Positions 9,369-18,817 of a stretch of DNA of 64,000 nt are shown here, piece after piece. The DNA lies in assembly GCF_021502725.1 (NCBI RefSeq), contig NZ_JAKFFS010000002.1, positions 124,001 to 188,000 on the forward strand. The letters are read 5' to 3'. The notes beneath the pieces are model-generated. The model did no database searches. It saw nothing but the letters and a program-made list of their open reading frames with translations, and was not told the DNA's origin. A program made the position numbers and the translations under genes. This DNA is from Dyadobacter sp. CY345 (GTDB lineage Bacteria > Bacteroidota > Bacteroidia > Cytophagales > Spirosomataceae). The number at the start of each line of letters is the position of its first letter. Positions within the stretch are counted from its first letter, which is position 1.

Positions 9369-11852
9369 TTAATTCTTCACGATTTTATATACTTGATCAT
9401 TGATCTTAACCAGATATAAACCTGTCGGATAATTGGTCATATCAAAAGAGTAAAAGTTAGATTTAACCCTAACAGAATTTAACCTGACACCAGCGGAATT
9501 GAAAATTTCAACTGAGTTTATTTCTATTTCTGACTGAACGGTTAAGAAGTCTTTAACTGGGTTTGGAAATATTTTTAAGGCTAATCCGGATTCAACTTTT
9601 ACCCCAATAATACGGCTGAACTCAAATGATTCATCTCTGTCAACCTGCTTCAGGCGATAGTAATAAAGTCCTGTCGGTAAAGCGCTGTCAAGATAATTGT
9701 ACTGTTTTTCTGTGTGAGAATCACCCGCCGCGATAACCTTTCCAAGTGCATCAAAATTGATTGCGTCCGAACTTCTTTCAATTACGAAATGTGATGCATC
9801 AACCTCTGATGATGTCGCCCATTCCAATGAAACTGACTTGCCGTTGGTGCTTCCTGAAAAACGAGTAAGAGTGACCGGCAGCGCGTTGTTATTTACGCTA
9901 ACAAAAAAGCCACCGGCGGCATTCATGTCAAAGCTGATTTCCCAGCTATTGAGCGTTGCGTTCCATATTATGCCAGAAGGCGTGATGTCAGTGCGGCTTC
10001 CATTATAACTTCCAAGAGATCCGTTTGATGAAGTTCCCTGGAATTGTACAACCCGCAAATTGTCTTTTCCGGTCTGATCGGTAGGGTTTTTTGGTAACTG
10101 AATGTTGCTATTGACATTATAGGCATCAAATTCGGACTGCAAGGCATAAATAACAACCTTCGAATTTAAATTTGTCCTGTCTGTTTTTAAATCAAAATGG
10201 CGCTGTAAATATTTATTATTAAGATAGGTGCCGGGTGTCGCATCAATAATTGTTTTCGTAGTCAATGTTCCGTTTATCAAGCCTGAATTTGACTGCGGGG
10301 CAATCGTTGCGATAATGCGGCAGTCGCTTCCTAACAATTTATTTTTTGCATTGTAAATTACCTGCTGGGCCAAATCGTTGTTCTTCGCAATGGCAGTAGG
10401 CGTTGTGTTTGCAGGAATTCGCAAAGCTGGAGAAAAAACAGTATTATTCAGGTTGTCTGTTACTTTCAGTTTAAAATCTCCTGAGGATGAAGTCCATTGC
10501 TGGTTACCTGACAAAGTATTGTTGCAGTTATTTGCGGACAACCAATTGTAATTAAGCCAGCCGTTGGGAGCGTTAAGGGTAACATCAGCTGTTTCCGAAC
10601 GAAATACAGAAACGTTTGGCGGAGGAGTAGCCGAGTAGGGTGTGGATTGAGCAAAAAAGTCGGTATTCAGTTTTTCTGCCCACCAATCAGCAAGGCTTAT
10701 AAGTCCCGGGCCCGAGAAGTGAACCTGATCCCTTCTGTAATTGATATCATAAAAAGGATCCGTTTCGGGACCCGCAAAAACTCCGGGTAATTTATATGCC
10801 GGGTCTGCACCGTTACTACCAATTCCTATCACATCATTTTGTGCATCAATAACAGGCTGCCAGGTACGCGTACTTCCGCCAACATTAAAACGGGATACTC
10901 TGGCCACAACCCATGCAAGATTGCTTTTTCCGGACAGATCACGCGATGCTTGAATCACGTCTCGAATATCTTTTAAGTAATCAACCCGAGTCCGGTTTGC
11001 AAGATTATCCGTTTCTCCCTGATGCCACAAAATTGCCCGTACGCCAAGTTGGGCCACATAATTATTCAAAGTTACACGCATGTGGCCAAAAGGAAGGCCA
11101 GTAGGAAATGTATAGCTGAATTCACTGGTTGTAACACCATTCGGATTGATTGTTTCCTGCCAGTTTTTGATTCCTGTGCTAGACCATCCCGCGTTAAAAA
11201 TCATAACCGGAACCTGTAATTTTTGAACCATCTTATCACCAAAAGCTCCCCAACACCAGGCGTAATTACCAAAAGGAGCAGTTTTTGTTTCTGCATCCAG
11301 GTGAACAAATTCAGGACAAGGAAGCTTGAGTTCAGAATACGGAGCAATCCCAGAGTAGCCATTTGCATTGAAATTCTGAAAATTTACACTATTGACACGG
11401 TCGTCAGTAGAGCCCGGCCCGTTGGGGTTGTCATCGCCACCGGTTGCGTTGGATTGTCCGGCAACAACAAAAACTTCACCCACGCCCACATGTTCAACTG
11501 AACTTGTGCCCACCGGGTTATTATCTAAAATGGCTCTAACTTCAAGCTTATACCAGCCACCGCTAACAGGCATAGTACCGTAAAAATTACCGCCAACAGG
11601 ATTGTTTTGAATAACAGCCCAACTTCCGTCAGCAGGGGTTTGGGTGCCCTGTCCGGCGACCCGGGGTACGAAACGCGCTTCAACACGATCAACGCAACCT
11701 GAGAAAAATCCTGCAACGGCAAGTACTGCCTGGTTTGAATTATCACGCTGGAAAACAACGCGGTCGGAAGGAAATGTTACCGAGACTTGGGCAAAACTTA
11801 TTTTTGAAATACAAAGGAGGATAACAAAAACTTGTAGAAATTTTAATTTCAT
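9369..11852 (-). CDS. Secreted SGNH/sialate O-acetylesterase-like protein with T9SS sorting domain
   Basis: The start chosen is the ATG at 11852, giving 827 aa and a clean signal peptide ('KFLQVFVILLCISKISFAQ'); an in-frame start 20 codons earlier adds an unlikely charged leader. Residues about 125-420 look like a carbohydrate-esterase SGNH domain: 'VFVVAGQSNATGG' (block I Ser), 'LWHQGETDN' (block III) and 'DQVHFSG' (catalytic Asp/His). A beta-rich middle follows, then a fibronectin-like segment ('VSLEWATSSEVDASHFVIE') and a C-terminal T9SS sorting domain ('LKIFPNPVKDFLTVQS', ending 'VYKIVKN'). It is probably exported by T9SS and may deacetylate polysaccharides; the substrate is unknown. Confidence 0.87.
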   Translation of the reverse strand: MKLKFLQVFVILLCISKISFAQVSVTFPSDRVVFQRDNSNQAVLAVAGFFSGCVDRVEARFVPRVAGQGTQTPADGSWAVIQNNPVGGNFYGTMPVSGGWYKLEVRAILDNNPVGTSSVEHVGVGEVFVVAGQSNATGGDDNPNGPGSTDDRVNSVNFQNFNANGYSGIAPYSELKLPCPEFVHLDAETKTAPFGNYAWCWGAFGDKMVQKLQVPVMIFNAGWSSTGIKNWQETINPNGVTTSEFSYTFPTGLPFGHMRVTLNNYVAQLGVRAILWHQGETDNLANRTRVDYLKDIRDVIQASRDLSGKSNLAWVVARVSRFNVGGSTRTWQPVIDAQNDVIGIGSNGADPAYKLPGVFAGPETDPFYDINYRRDQVHFSGPGLISLADWWAEKLNTDFFAQSTPYSATPPPNVSVFRSETADVTLNAPNGWLNYNWLSANNCNNTLSGNQQWTSSSGDFKLKVTDNLNNTVFSPALRIPANTTPTAIAKNNDLAQQVIYNAKNKLLGSDCRIIATIAPQSNSGLINGTLTTKTIIDATPGTYLNNKYLQRHFDLKTDRTNLNSKVVIYALQSEFDAYNVNSNIQLPKNPTDQTGKDNLRVVQFQGTSSNGSLGSYNGSRTDITPSGIIWNATLNSWEISFDMNAAGGFFVSVNNNALPVTLTRFSGSTNGKSVSLEWATSSEVDASHFVIERSSDAINFDALGKVIAAGDSHTEKQYNYLDSALPTGLYYYRLKQVDRDESFEFSRIIGVKVESGLALKIFPNPVKDFLTVQSEIEINSVEIFNSAGVRLNSVRVKSNFYSFDMTNYPTGLYLVKINDQVYKIVKN

Positions 11853-11954
11853 AAAAATATGTTGATCATGTTTTACATAACGCAAAGACTTCCGAAGAGC
11901 AAACCTTTGCAAATTGAGTACTATATAGGTTGATTATTATTCTTTGGAATACTA

Positions 11955-12725
11955 TTATTTAATTGACAATGGAAAAAAACTACAACCTTTTTCCATCACA
12001 ATGGCTTTACCATACCCTCCGACCGAATTTGATAATGGACGGATTTCTGCGGCTGGCCCCGGGCAGATAGTAAGATTAGAACTTAATGTTAGTGATTTGG
12101 ACAATTGCGCATATCCGGCCTGACCTAATTTGGCAGTGCCCTGCGGCACGGTCACTTTGTTGTCATTGGTGCTGATCAGATTTGTTACATTCGTTAAAGA
12201 ATTGTTGCCCAAAATGACTTTCGCTCCTCTGCCTTCAATCCTTAACGTTCCTATCGAGGCAGTGCCGTTGTTGGTAAAAGTAGAATTTCCTCCGGCCATA
12301 TTGAGCTCAGAAGATCCCCAATCCATTCTGCTTTCAGTATTTTCATTTATGACATAATTATTTCCCGAAGACATGTTTACGTTACCCATATACGTAATGG
12401 CGCCACCATTACTAAGCGTAACATCGTTCATTGTCATCGGTGGTAAAAGCGCAGAACTTGACTTTGAAATCACTATTTTGCCGCCATCAATTGCGAGGTT
12501 ATTGATCCTCGCATTTCCGTCGATAATGAGGGTTCCACCCTCTAATGTGAGATAGGTAATGGTGGTATTTCCGGTAATACATTTTGTATCACCTTTTTTT
12601 ATCACTGAATAGTCTTTCGCTGGTTCACAGGACGTTAGGAGACTGCTTTGAGCTTTTGAAAGTAAGGGAATAAAAATATATGCCAAGAGTATTATGGTAA
12701 AATTAGTCGTAATTTTTTTTTGCAT
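11955..12725 (-). CDS. Secreted protein of unknown function, repetitive beta-solenoid-like
   Basis: This 256-aa protein has a signal peptide ('FTIILLAYIFIPLLSKAQ'). The mature part is made of short irregular repeats rich in Gly, Asn, Thr and Ile ('LTLEGGTLIIDGNARINNLA', 'NNGTASIGTLRIEGRG'), a composition suggesting a beta-helix or solenoid. No catalytic motif is visible. No T9SS sorting domain was recognised; the end contains two Cys ('LTICPGPAAEI', 'MEKGCSFFPLS'). It lies 102 nt upstream of the esterase gene on the same strand and could be co-expressed. I do not recognise the family. Confidence 0.7.
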   Translation of the reverse strand: MQKKITTNFTIILLAYIFIPLLSKAQSSLLTSCEPAKDYSVIKKGDTKCITGNTTITYLTLEGGTLIIDGNARINNLAIDGGKIVISKSSSALLPPMTMNDVTLSNGGAITYMGNVNMSSGNNYVINENTESRMDWGSSELNMAGGNSTFTNNGTASIGTLRIEGRGAKVILGNNSLTNVTNLISTNDNKVTVPQGTAKLGQAGYAQLSKSLTLSSNLTICPGPAAEIRPLSNSVGGYGKAIVMEKGCSFFPLSIK

Positions 12726-13142
12726 TTTATTGAGGTGGAATTGACATCCACGTTAAGATTATAGTGTGTGTTATGAATACAGAAAGATGTGCAATACAGA
12801 ATTCTCCTGTAAAGCTATTGATAAAAAAAATATTTTTTTGTAGAATAAAATCGACAACTCCTTAGAGATGAATCGATACAGATAGTCCTGTAAGTGGAGA
12901 TTTACTTATGCTGGTAGCCTGGATAGCTACCAGCGTTTACTGCTTGCTCAATTTTTTGAGCTTATGGAGGAGGGTTTTAATGAGATAAACGATGGCATAT
13001 GTGTGTATAGAACTGAATTCAAAATTATAAGCATATTCTACGGTAAGCAATCACCCAAAATGGGTGATTTTGTATTTTACTTAGTTTAGATCCTGAAAAA
13101 TGAAGTTGCACTGCTTAATTTTGTAATGCCAATATTGAAAGC
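12726..13142. other. Intergenic region with three hairpins and a short open frame
   Basis: This 417-nt gap between divergent genes holds a hairpin CTGGTAGC/GCTACCAG at 12911-12933, a smaller GCTCAA/TTGAGC just after it, and the terminator-like hairpin listed separately. An open frame without a good start (about 12890-13087, + strand) reads like a short protein tail ('FELMEEGFNEINDGICVYR', '...KMGDFVFYLV') and may be a gene remnant. The histidine kinase promoter must lie in the last 60 nt or be read through the hairpin. Confidence 0.4.
13049..13078 (+). terminator. Terminator-like hairpin upstream of the NarL-type histidine kinase
   Basis: AATCACCCA and TGGGTGATT pair around AAA and are followed by TTGTATTTT. 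There is no intact upstream + strand gene for it to terminate, so it either ends a decayed gene or acts in the leader of the kinase gene (start 13143). Confidence 0.5.
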
Positions 13143-14375
13143 ATGATTCCTGAAAGACTTATACATTATTTCCTGACGCCCGCCATGCGTAACCAACTGC
13201 ATCCGGAATATGATCAGGTTCGTACCATTGTGAGTGGTGGTATAGTTGCAACAGCGCTTCTGCTGATTTTGCCAATTCCGTTATTCTTTTTTCCGCCTCC
13301 TCTTATTGGTTATTATGTACTTGCCTTTTTAGGGATTTGTACGTTATTATCTCTTAAATTTTTTGGAATTTACTGGCCTCCGTTAATTCTGGTACTGCTG
13401 ACAAGTTATTTTGTTATCATAACGGATACATTAGAAACAGGCGGCATTAATTCCCCGGCTGTCACGACACTATATCTTGTATTACTGACCGGTTTTTGGT
13501 TTAATAGAAAAATTGGTCTTGTCATGATCGGTTTGAACATTATTGCGATAACGGTTATTTATTACGCCATACCCGAAGCCAGTGGTCAGAGTTTGTATGC
13601 TGCGGTATCACATACTGTTCTGACGATTTTTTTTGGAGCCTTCTTTTGGTTTGTTCAGGAACAGCACGACGCCGCTCGTTTACAGATACGAGAGCAGCAG
13701 CATATCAGAATAGATTTATTGAACAGGGCGGTAAAAGACCGGACGCAGCAGCTGTCGACAATGCGTCAGAATCTGGCAAGTGACTTTCACGATGAAACCG
13801 GAAATATGCTGTCCGCAATTACGCGACAGGCGGCCATGCTTAAGTTAAAATTAAAAGACAACCCGGCCGTAATCCCAGTTGTAGATACCATAATAGCAAA
13901 CAGCGATCAGTTGTACGCTTCCAGCCGGGATTTTTTATGGAGTGTAAATAATAACAGTGACGATCCTGAGGAGCTTTTTGCTTATCTTACATCGTTTGGA
14001 CAAGTATTTTATAATCAGTTTGATATCGCGTTTTCTGTGAATTCGTCGGTTAATTCCGGGAATGAATCTGCACAGTTGGAGCCCTTTGCTTCACGTCATA
14101 TCATTTTCATTTTTAAGGAAGCGATGACCAATGTTGCAAAACATGCGGGAGCGACTGAGGTTGTCCTGGAAATGTCGGTTTATCAAAAACATATCAGCAT
14201 CGCTCTGCAGGATGACGGTACCTGGAAAGAGCCAGATAATGGATCACGCCATAATGGATTGCATAACATGCAAAAGAGATCGAAGGACAACGGATTCAAG
14301 CTGAATGTCTATGGAAGTCCGCAAGGGACAAGGCTGCAATTGGAAGCGCCTGTTCATTTCACAATTATTGAATAG
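13143..14375 (+). CDS. Membrane sensor histidine kinase, HisKA_3 (NarX/DesK) type
   Basis: This is a 410-aa protein. Residues about 25-175 contain six hydrophobic segments (for example 'ALLLILPIPLFFFPPPLIGY' and 'LVLLTGFWF'), forming the membrane sensor. A coiled segment then leads to a dimerisation helix with His216 in 'DFHDETGNM', the HisKA_3-type phosphoacceptor. The HATPase domain has 'FKEAMTNVAKHAGA' (N box), 'LQDDGTW' (G1) and 'HNGLHNM' (G2). It is followed 14 nt later by a NarL-type response regulator, so the two form a two-component pair. The signal is unknown. Confidence 0.9.
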   Translation: MIPERLIHYFLTPAMRNQLHPEYDQVRTIVSGGIVATALLLILPIPLFFFPPPLIGYYVLAFLGICTLLSLKFFGIYWPPLILVLLTSYFVIITDTLETGGINSPAVTTLYLVLLTGFWFNRKIGLVMIGLNIIAITVIYYAIPEASGQSLYAAVSHTVLTIFFGAFFWFVQEQHDAARLQIREQQHIRIDLLNRAVKDRTQQLSTMRQNLASDFHDETGNMLSAITRQAAMLKLKLKDNPAVIPVVDTIIANSDQLYASSRDFLWSVNNNSDDPEELFAYLTSFGQVFYNQFDIAFSVNSSVNSGNESAQLEPFASRHIIFIFKEAMTNVAKHAGATEVVLEMSVYQKHISIALQDDGTWKEPDNGSRHNGLHNMQKRSKDNGFKLNVYGSPQGTRLQLEAPVHFTIIE

Positions 14376-14389
14376 CTAAAAACTCACGC

Positions 14390-15025
14390 ATGAGGAAGAG
14401 GATAATTATTATTGAAGACAATTCTTCCATCCGGGAAGGGTTCAGTGCCGTGCTCGATACTGTTGAAAGTTACGAAGTAGTAAATTTATACGATAACTGT
14501 GAGGACGCACTGTCTAATATCGATAAAGATAATCCGGACATTGTGTTGATGGATATCGAGCTTCCGGGCATGGACGGTATCGCCGGAACTGTCAGAATGA
14601 AAAAACAGATTCCAAACTGTATCGTGCTGATTATTACGGTGCTTGAAGATAGTGAAAAAGTTTTTCGTTCCTTGTGCGCGGGAGCGGGCGGATACATTGT
14701 AAAAAATTCAAACCTCTCTGAAATTGTCCAGAACATTGACGAGGCACTTGCCGGCGGTGCTCCCATGAGTTTATCGATCGCTAAAATGGTCGTTCAATCA
14801 TTTCGCCAGCAGCAGGATTCTCCGTTAACAGAAAGAGAGACTGAGGTTTTGCAAAGTATAGCTCAAGGCAAAAGTTATTCTAAAATAGCGTTAGATCTTT
14901 TTGTTAGTAAAGAGACAATCAGGACCCATATCAAAAATATTTATCGGAAACTGGAAGTATCCAGTAAAGCTGACGCAATAAAAATTGCGAACTCGAATAA
15001 ATGGGTGATTGGGAGACCATTATAA
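14390..15025 (+). CDS. NarL/LuxR-type response regulator
   Basis: In this 211-aa protein, residues 1-120 are a receiver domain with acidic pocket 'IEDN' and phosphoacceptor Asp55 in 'VLMDIELPGMDG'. Residues about 145-205 are a LuxR helix-turn-helix ('LTERETEVLQSIAQGKSYSK', 'SKETIRTHIKNIYRKLEV'). It is the cognate partner of the kinase 14 nt upstream. Target genes are unknown; the neighbouring acyl carrier protein and secreted proteins are candidates only by proximity. Confidence 0.94.
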   Translation: MRKRIIIIEDNSSIREGFSAVLDTVESYEVVNLYDNCEDALSNIDKDNPDIVLMDIELPGMDGIAGTVRMKKQIPNCIVLIITVLEDSEKVFRSLCAGAGGYIVKNSNLSEIVQNIDEALAGGAPMSLSIAKMVVQSFRQQQDSPLTERETEVLQSIAQGKSYSKIALDLFVSKETIRTHIKNIYRKLEVSSKADAIKIANSNKWVIGRPL

Positions 15026-15067
15026 GTCGATGTCAGGCACCGACTTATGAAGAAATTTGGAAATTGA

Positions 15068-15301
15068 TTAAGCCATTATACTTTGACGTTCTTCAAGATA
15101 TTCGACCAGGCTTTTTAAAGTGACAATTTTAGGATAATCATCATCAGGAATCGCGATATTAAATTCCTGCTCAACCTGCATCATCAGATCAACCGTATCC
15201 AGACTATCAAATCCCAGATCTTTAATAAAATTGGCATCATCTGAAACCGCGCTGTTATCAACGCCAAAATTATTCAGTATTTTAATAATACGTTCTCTCA
15301 T
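15068..15301 (-). CDS. Acyl carrier protein (orphan copy)
   Basis: This 77-aa acidic protein has the phosphopantetheine attachment motif 'GFDSLDTVDLM' (Ser33). Length and helix pattern match type II acyl carrier proteins. It carries acyl chains as thioesters for fatty-acid or specialised lipid or polyketide synthesis. No fab, ketosynthase or acyltransferase genes lie next to it, which is unusual for the housekeeping acpP (normally beside fabF and fabD). It may be a second ACP for a specialised pathway. It is convergent with the response regulator. Confidence 0.93.
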   Translation of the reverse strand: MRERIIKILNNFGVDNSAVSDDANFIKDLGFDSLDTVDLMMQVEQEFNIAIPDDDYPKIVTLKSLVEYLEERQSIMA

Positions 15302-15777
15302 GATTTCTCTGGCTAATATAAAAGTTTTAACAATTTTAACGGGCTACCGATTTTTTTATGAACGTATTTAATGTGGGATTAGTACTGTGAAATAGTGCAA
15401 ATTAGATTAATCAGCGTTTTATATATTTTATTTTTAAATGGCGTTTCCTTCAAAAAGGCAGTAGACTAAATATTAACAGAATATGATATTTGTAGAATAA
15501 CATGCATAGCTCACATGGAATAGCATGTATAGCTGACTAAGAATCCATTGAAAACAAATTGTTTAGGTAGTTTTTCTGCCATGGAAAGGATCAAAGTATG
15601 GTAACTAATAGTACTTATTATAATCTTTACTTGTACAGATATTTAACTTGTTGTAATTTTATCCTCAATTGATTAACTTCTACGATCCGCTATCCTTCTT
15701 TAATCTGAGGTTTTAGGCAATAGTATGGCTATTAATCAGTTAAATAAAAAATATCGTAACATAAACGAGTCCACATT
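15302..15777. other. 476-nt divergent intergenic region
   Basis: This AT-rich region lies between the ACP gene and the first C25 protease. The only structure noticed is an imperfect direct repeat, CATGCATAGCTCA (15501-15513) and GCATGTATAGCTGA (15523-15536). No gene or strong hairpin is visible. It must contain the promoters of both flanking genes. Confidence 0.5.
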
Positions 15778-18700
15778 ATGCACAACAAATTTACTTTACA
15801 GGCAATTAGACTGATTGTTATTGCAGCTATTACGCTTTTTAATTTTATGCTCCCGATTTCAGATTCCTTGGCGCAGAGCCCTTGGAGTGGAGTTTATGGG
15901 AATGAGTGGCTTGCTGGGAAGTTTGGGCCTAATTGGATCAAAATAAGTGTTAGGCAGAAGGGAATTCATAAAGTTACCCTGCCCGCTGGGTTCCAAAATA
16001 AGGCTAATCAATTACATCTTTATCATAGAGGTGTTGAAGTGGCAATCACCAGTGCAACAAATACTGAAATTCAATTTTACGGTGTTCCGAATGATGGTGC
16101 TTCGGATGCGCTATTTTACAGAGATAAAAATCACAATGTAGATCCAAGTCAGCGTACAAACGATAAGTATAGCATGTTTTCTGATGTTAGTGCTTATTTT
16201 CTTACTTATTTTTCTTCGACCAATGGGGAAAGAGCAGTTTTGCTTAATGATGCGGTTACTGCTATTGAAGCAGAAAAATATCATTTGCAAACAGAGTTGA
16301 AACTTTTTACTGACGAGTATTCATACAGTATAGATAAAAATTTCTTCACTCAATCACTGCAGCAAAGTTATCTGGAGAATGGAAAGGGAATGACAAGTAC
16401 CACTTATGGAAAGCACGCTACACTAACTAACCCCTTGCTGTTAAGTGACCCAACGATTCTTTTCCCTGTAAAGAATTTATATGCAAGCACGGAAGCTAAT
16501 GCAGAGGTTGAAGTGTTGCTCTATAGTAGAACGCCAACAACCAATGATGTAAGTGTTCAGGCTGGGAAAGATGCTGGAACCTTGAGGTCTTTGGGCTCAT
16601 CAATGACCTTTGCTGGGTTCGCAGGCATTAAAAGACAATATGTATTAAATGTTTCAGATCAACCTGCAAATTCAGATTTACCAGTAAATGGTAATCTTAG
16701 TGTTAAACTCGTTACAAATAAAATTACGTCCGATTATAATACCGTTGGGATATATTCAATGACGTATATTCAGGTAAAGTACCCTCAACAATTTAACATG
16801 AGTGGACAAACTTCAGCTTTATTGAATTTGCCAGCGAAACCATCCGGGACGACGATGAGTAAGGTGACTGTTACGAACGCGCCAGCTTCTGCAAAAGTTT
16901 TTGATGTAACAAATCCCGACAAGCCTATTGAGTTGACGGCTTCCTACACTGGATCAGAGTTAAACGTGATGGTTCGCAGACAAGCAAATCAACCTGTTAC
17001 GTTGTTGGTAAATTCGGCAGCTGCAACTGATATTACGTCTACCATAGCTACTCCTGTTATGGTTGATTATGATCCACTGGGATATAATTATCTTATAGTG
17101 ACAACAAATAACTTAAAAGTTGCCGCTGAGGAATATAAAACATACCGGGCTTCTACCGCAGGTGGATCGTACAGTCCCTTGGTTATTGACGTTGTTGACG
17201 TATACAATCAATTTAATTACGGAGAGCCCAGTCCTGTGGCTATTCGTCGGTTTGTTGATTTTATGATCTCCAAAGGTATAAGGAGCACACATAACTTACT
17301 TCTTGTTGGACATTCAATTACAGAAGGTGATCAGACTCAAACTAATAAAGAACTTCCTAATCAGGTACCTAGTATAGGTTTCCCCGGATCGGATGTATTA
17401 TTAGTTGAAGGGTTGGGCGGTGTGGCAAAAGATGTGCCGGCAATTCCTGTTGGCAGGATTACAGCTACCACTGTCGAGCAGGTTAGAAATTACCTTGAGA
17501 AAGTCAGTTCTTATGAGCATAGTACCGAAAATCTTACTTATCGCAAAAGGTCCATGCACATCAACGGTGGTGTTAACAATGGCGAAAGCGACCGCTTCGG
17601 TGCTTATTACACAAATACGTTGAATACAAAAGTTACTTCTGCACCGTTCCTAGGAAGTGTTATCACTCAAAAAAAGCCAAATAACCTGCTGGGGAGCCCT
17701 GAAGCGCTGGATATAACACAAGATGTCAATTCGGGTCTGGGCTTTATGAGCTATTTTGGCCATGGTAATCCTCATTACACAGATTATAATTTAGGCTATA
17801 TCTCAGATAGTAGGAAAGGATACACCGCTAACGACAGATATCCGGTCATGTATTTTAATGGTTGCGGAGTCGGAAATATATTCAAAGGCAGTACTACAAG
17901 TTATCCAGCGGGATATACAGGCAGTGATAAGAATCTTGCGAAAGAGATTATGCCTATGACCGCAGACTGGATGCTTTCAAAAAGGGCAGGTGCTATTGCC
18001 ATTATTGGAAATAGTTTTTACGCTTTTGAGTCCTCTTCCAGGGATTATTTATTTGCACTATACGATCAAATATTTCCGAAAAGTGAGAATGAAAGACCAA
18101 ATATTGGCAAAATTCACCAAAGTACAGCTAGTTACATTATCACTGTCAGATCAAATAACGCACCGGATGATTACACTCTGGCAAACACGCACCAATCACT
18201 GCTACAAGGTGATCCGGCTCTTCGAATTTTATCAACATCAGCAACACCATTCCCTGTCGAGCTTTTCGGGTTTAAAGGGAAGTATGAATCAGATAAGGTT
18301 AGACTGGATTGGAACACAGCATGGGAGATCAACAACCGTAGGTTCGTTATAGAGCGCAGTTACAACGCCAAAAACTTTGAGGAAATTGGTAGTGTCGAAG
18401 GAAAGGGGGACTCAAATCAAGAAAGTGCCTACCAATTTTTTGATGCCAGTCCATCTAAAGGCACTAACTACTATCGCCTAAAACAGGTGGATTTTATGAC
18501 TACTGGTAGTGATGTAGAAAAAGCAACGTATTCAAATATCATATCAGTTAACGTATCTAAAGAAGGTGCAATATCGGTTTATCCTAACCCAACAAATGAT
18601 TTGGTGAATGTTGAAATGGGTGTTCCTGCATCCCTCCAATCTTGGGAATTGATCGATGTTAATGGACGCATTTTATCACGAGGAACTTCTTCGAATGAAA

Positions 18701-18792
18701 TATCTTTGAGAAACCTTCAGCAAGGAGAGTACATATTGAAAATGATTACCAGCAATGGTGACGTATACAGTAAAAAGTTGATAAAAAATTAG
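15778..18792 (+). CDS. C25 (gingipain/PorU-like) cysteine protease with T9SS sorting domain
   Basis: This 1004-aa protein has a signal peptide (cleavage near 'DSLAQS'). The central C25-like caspase-fold region carries a catalytic pair, His662 in 'YFGHGNPH' and Cys696 in 'YFNGCGVGNIFKG'. A linker leads to a C-terminal T9SS domain ('ISVYPNPTNDLVNVEM', ending 'YSKKLIKN'). It resembles the PorU/PorU2 group, in which PorU is the T9SS sortase, but whether this copy processes cargo or acts as a secreted protease is unknown. It lies 25 nt upstream of a paralogue of the same layout, so the two were probably duplicated in tandem and are co-transcribed. Confidence 0.85.
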   Translation: MHNKFTLQAIRLIVIAAITLFNFMLPISDSLAQSPWSGVYGNEWLAGKFGPNWIKISVRQKGIHKVTLPAGFQNKANQLHLYHRGVEVAITSATNTEIQFYGVPNDGASDALFYRDKNHNVDPSQRTNDKYSMFSDVSAYFLTYFSSTNGERAVLLNDAVTAIEAEKYHLQTELKLFTDEYSYSIDKNFFTQSLQQSYLENGKGMTSTTYGKHATLTNPLLLSDPTILFPVKNLYASTEANAEVEVLLYSRTPTTNDVSVQAGKDAGTLRSLGSSMTFAGFAGIKRQYVLNVSDQPANSDLPVNGNLSVKLVTNKITSDYNTVGIYSMTYIQVKYPQQFNMSGQTSALLNLPAKPSGTTMSKVTVTNAPASAKVFDVTNPDKPIELTASYTGSELNVMVRRQANQPVTLLVNSAAATDITSTIATPVMVDYDPLGYNYLIVTTNNLKVAAEEYKTYRASTAGGSYSPLVIDVVDVYNQFNYGEPSPVAIRRFVDFMISKGIRSTHNLLLVGHSITEGDQTQTNKELPNQVPSIGFPGSDVLLVEGLGGVAKDVPAIPVGRITATTVEQVRNYLEKVSSYEHSTENLTYRKRSMHINGGVNNGESDRFGAYYTNTLNTKVTSAPFLGSVITQKKPNNLLGSPEALDITQDVNSGLGFMSYFGHGNPHYTDYNLGYISDSRKGYTANDRYPVMYFNGCGVGNIFKGSTTSYPAGYTGSDKNLAKEIMPMTADWMLSKRAGAIAIIGNSFYAFESSSRDYLFALYDQIFPKSENERPNIGKIHQSTASYIITVRSNNAPDDYTLANTHQSLLQGDPALRILSTSATPFPVELFGFKGKYESDKVRLDWNTAWEINNRRFVIERSYNAKNFEEIGSVEGKGDSNQESAYQFFDASPSKGTNYYRLKQVDFMTTGSDVEKATYSNIISVNVSKEGAISVYPNPTNDLVNVEMGVPASLQSWELIDVNGRILSRGTSSNEISLRNLQQGEYILKMITSNGDVYSKKLIKN

Positions 18793-18817
18793 AAAATACA
18801 TACTATTCTTAATAATT

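Noticed and set aside
15501..15536. Imperfect direct repeat upstream of the C25 protease
   Set aside because: It has only two short, diverged copies and no link to a known site type; too weak to call.
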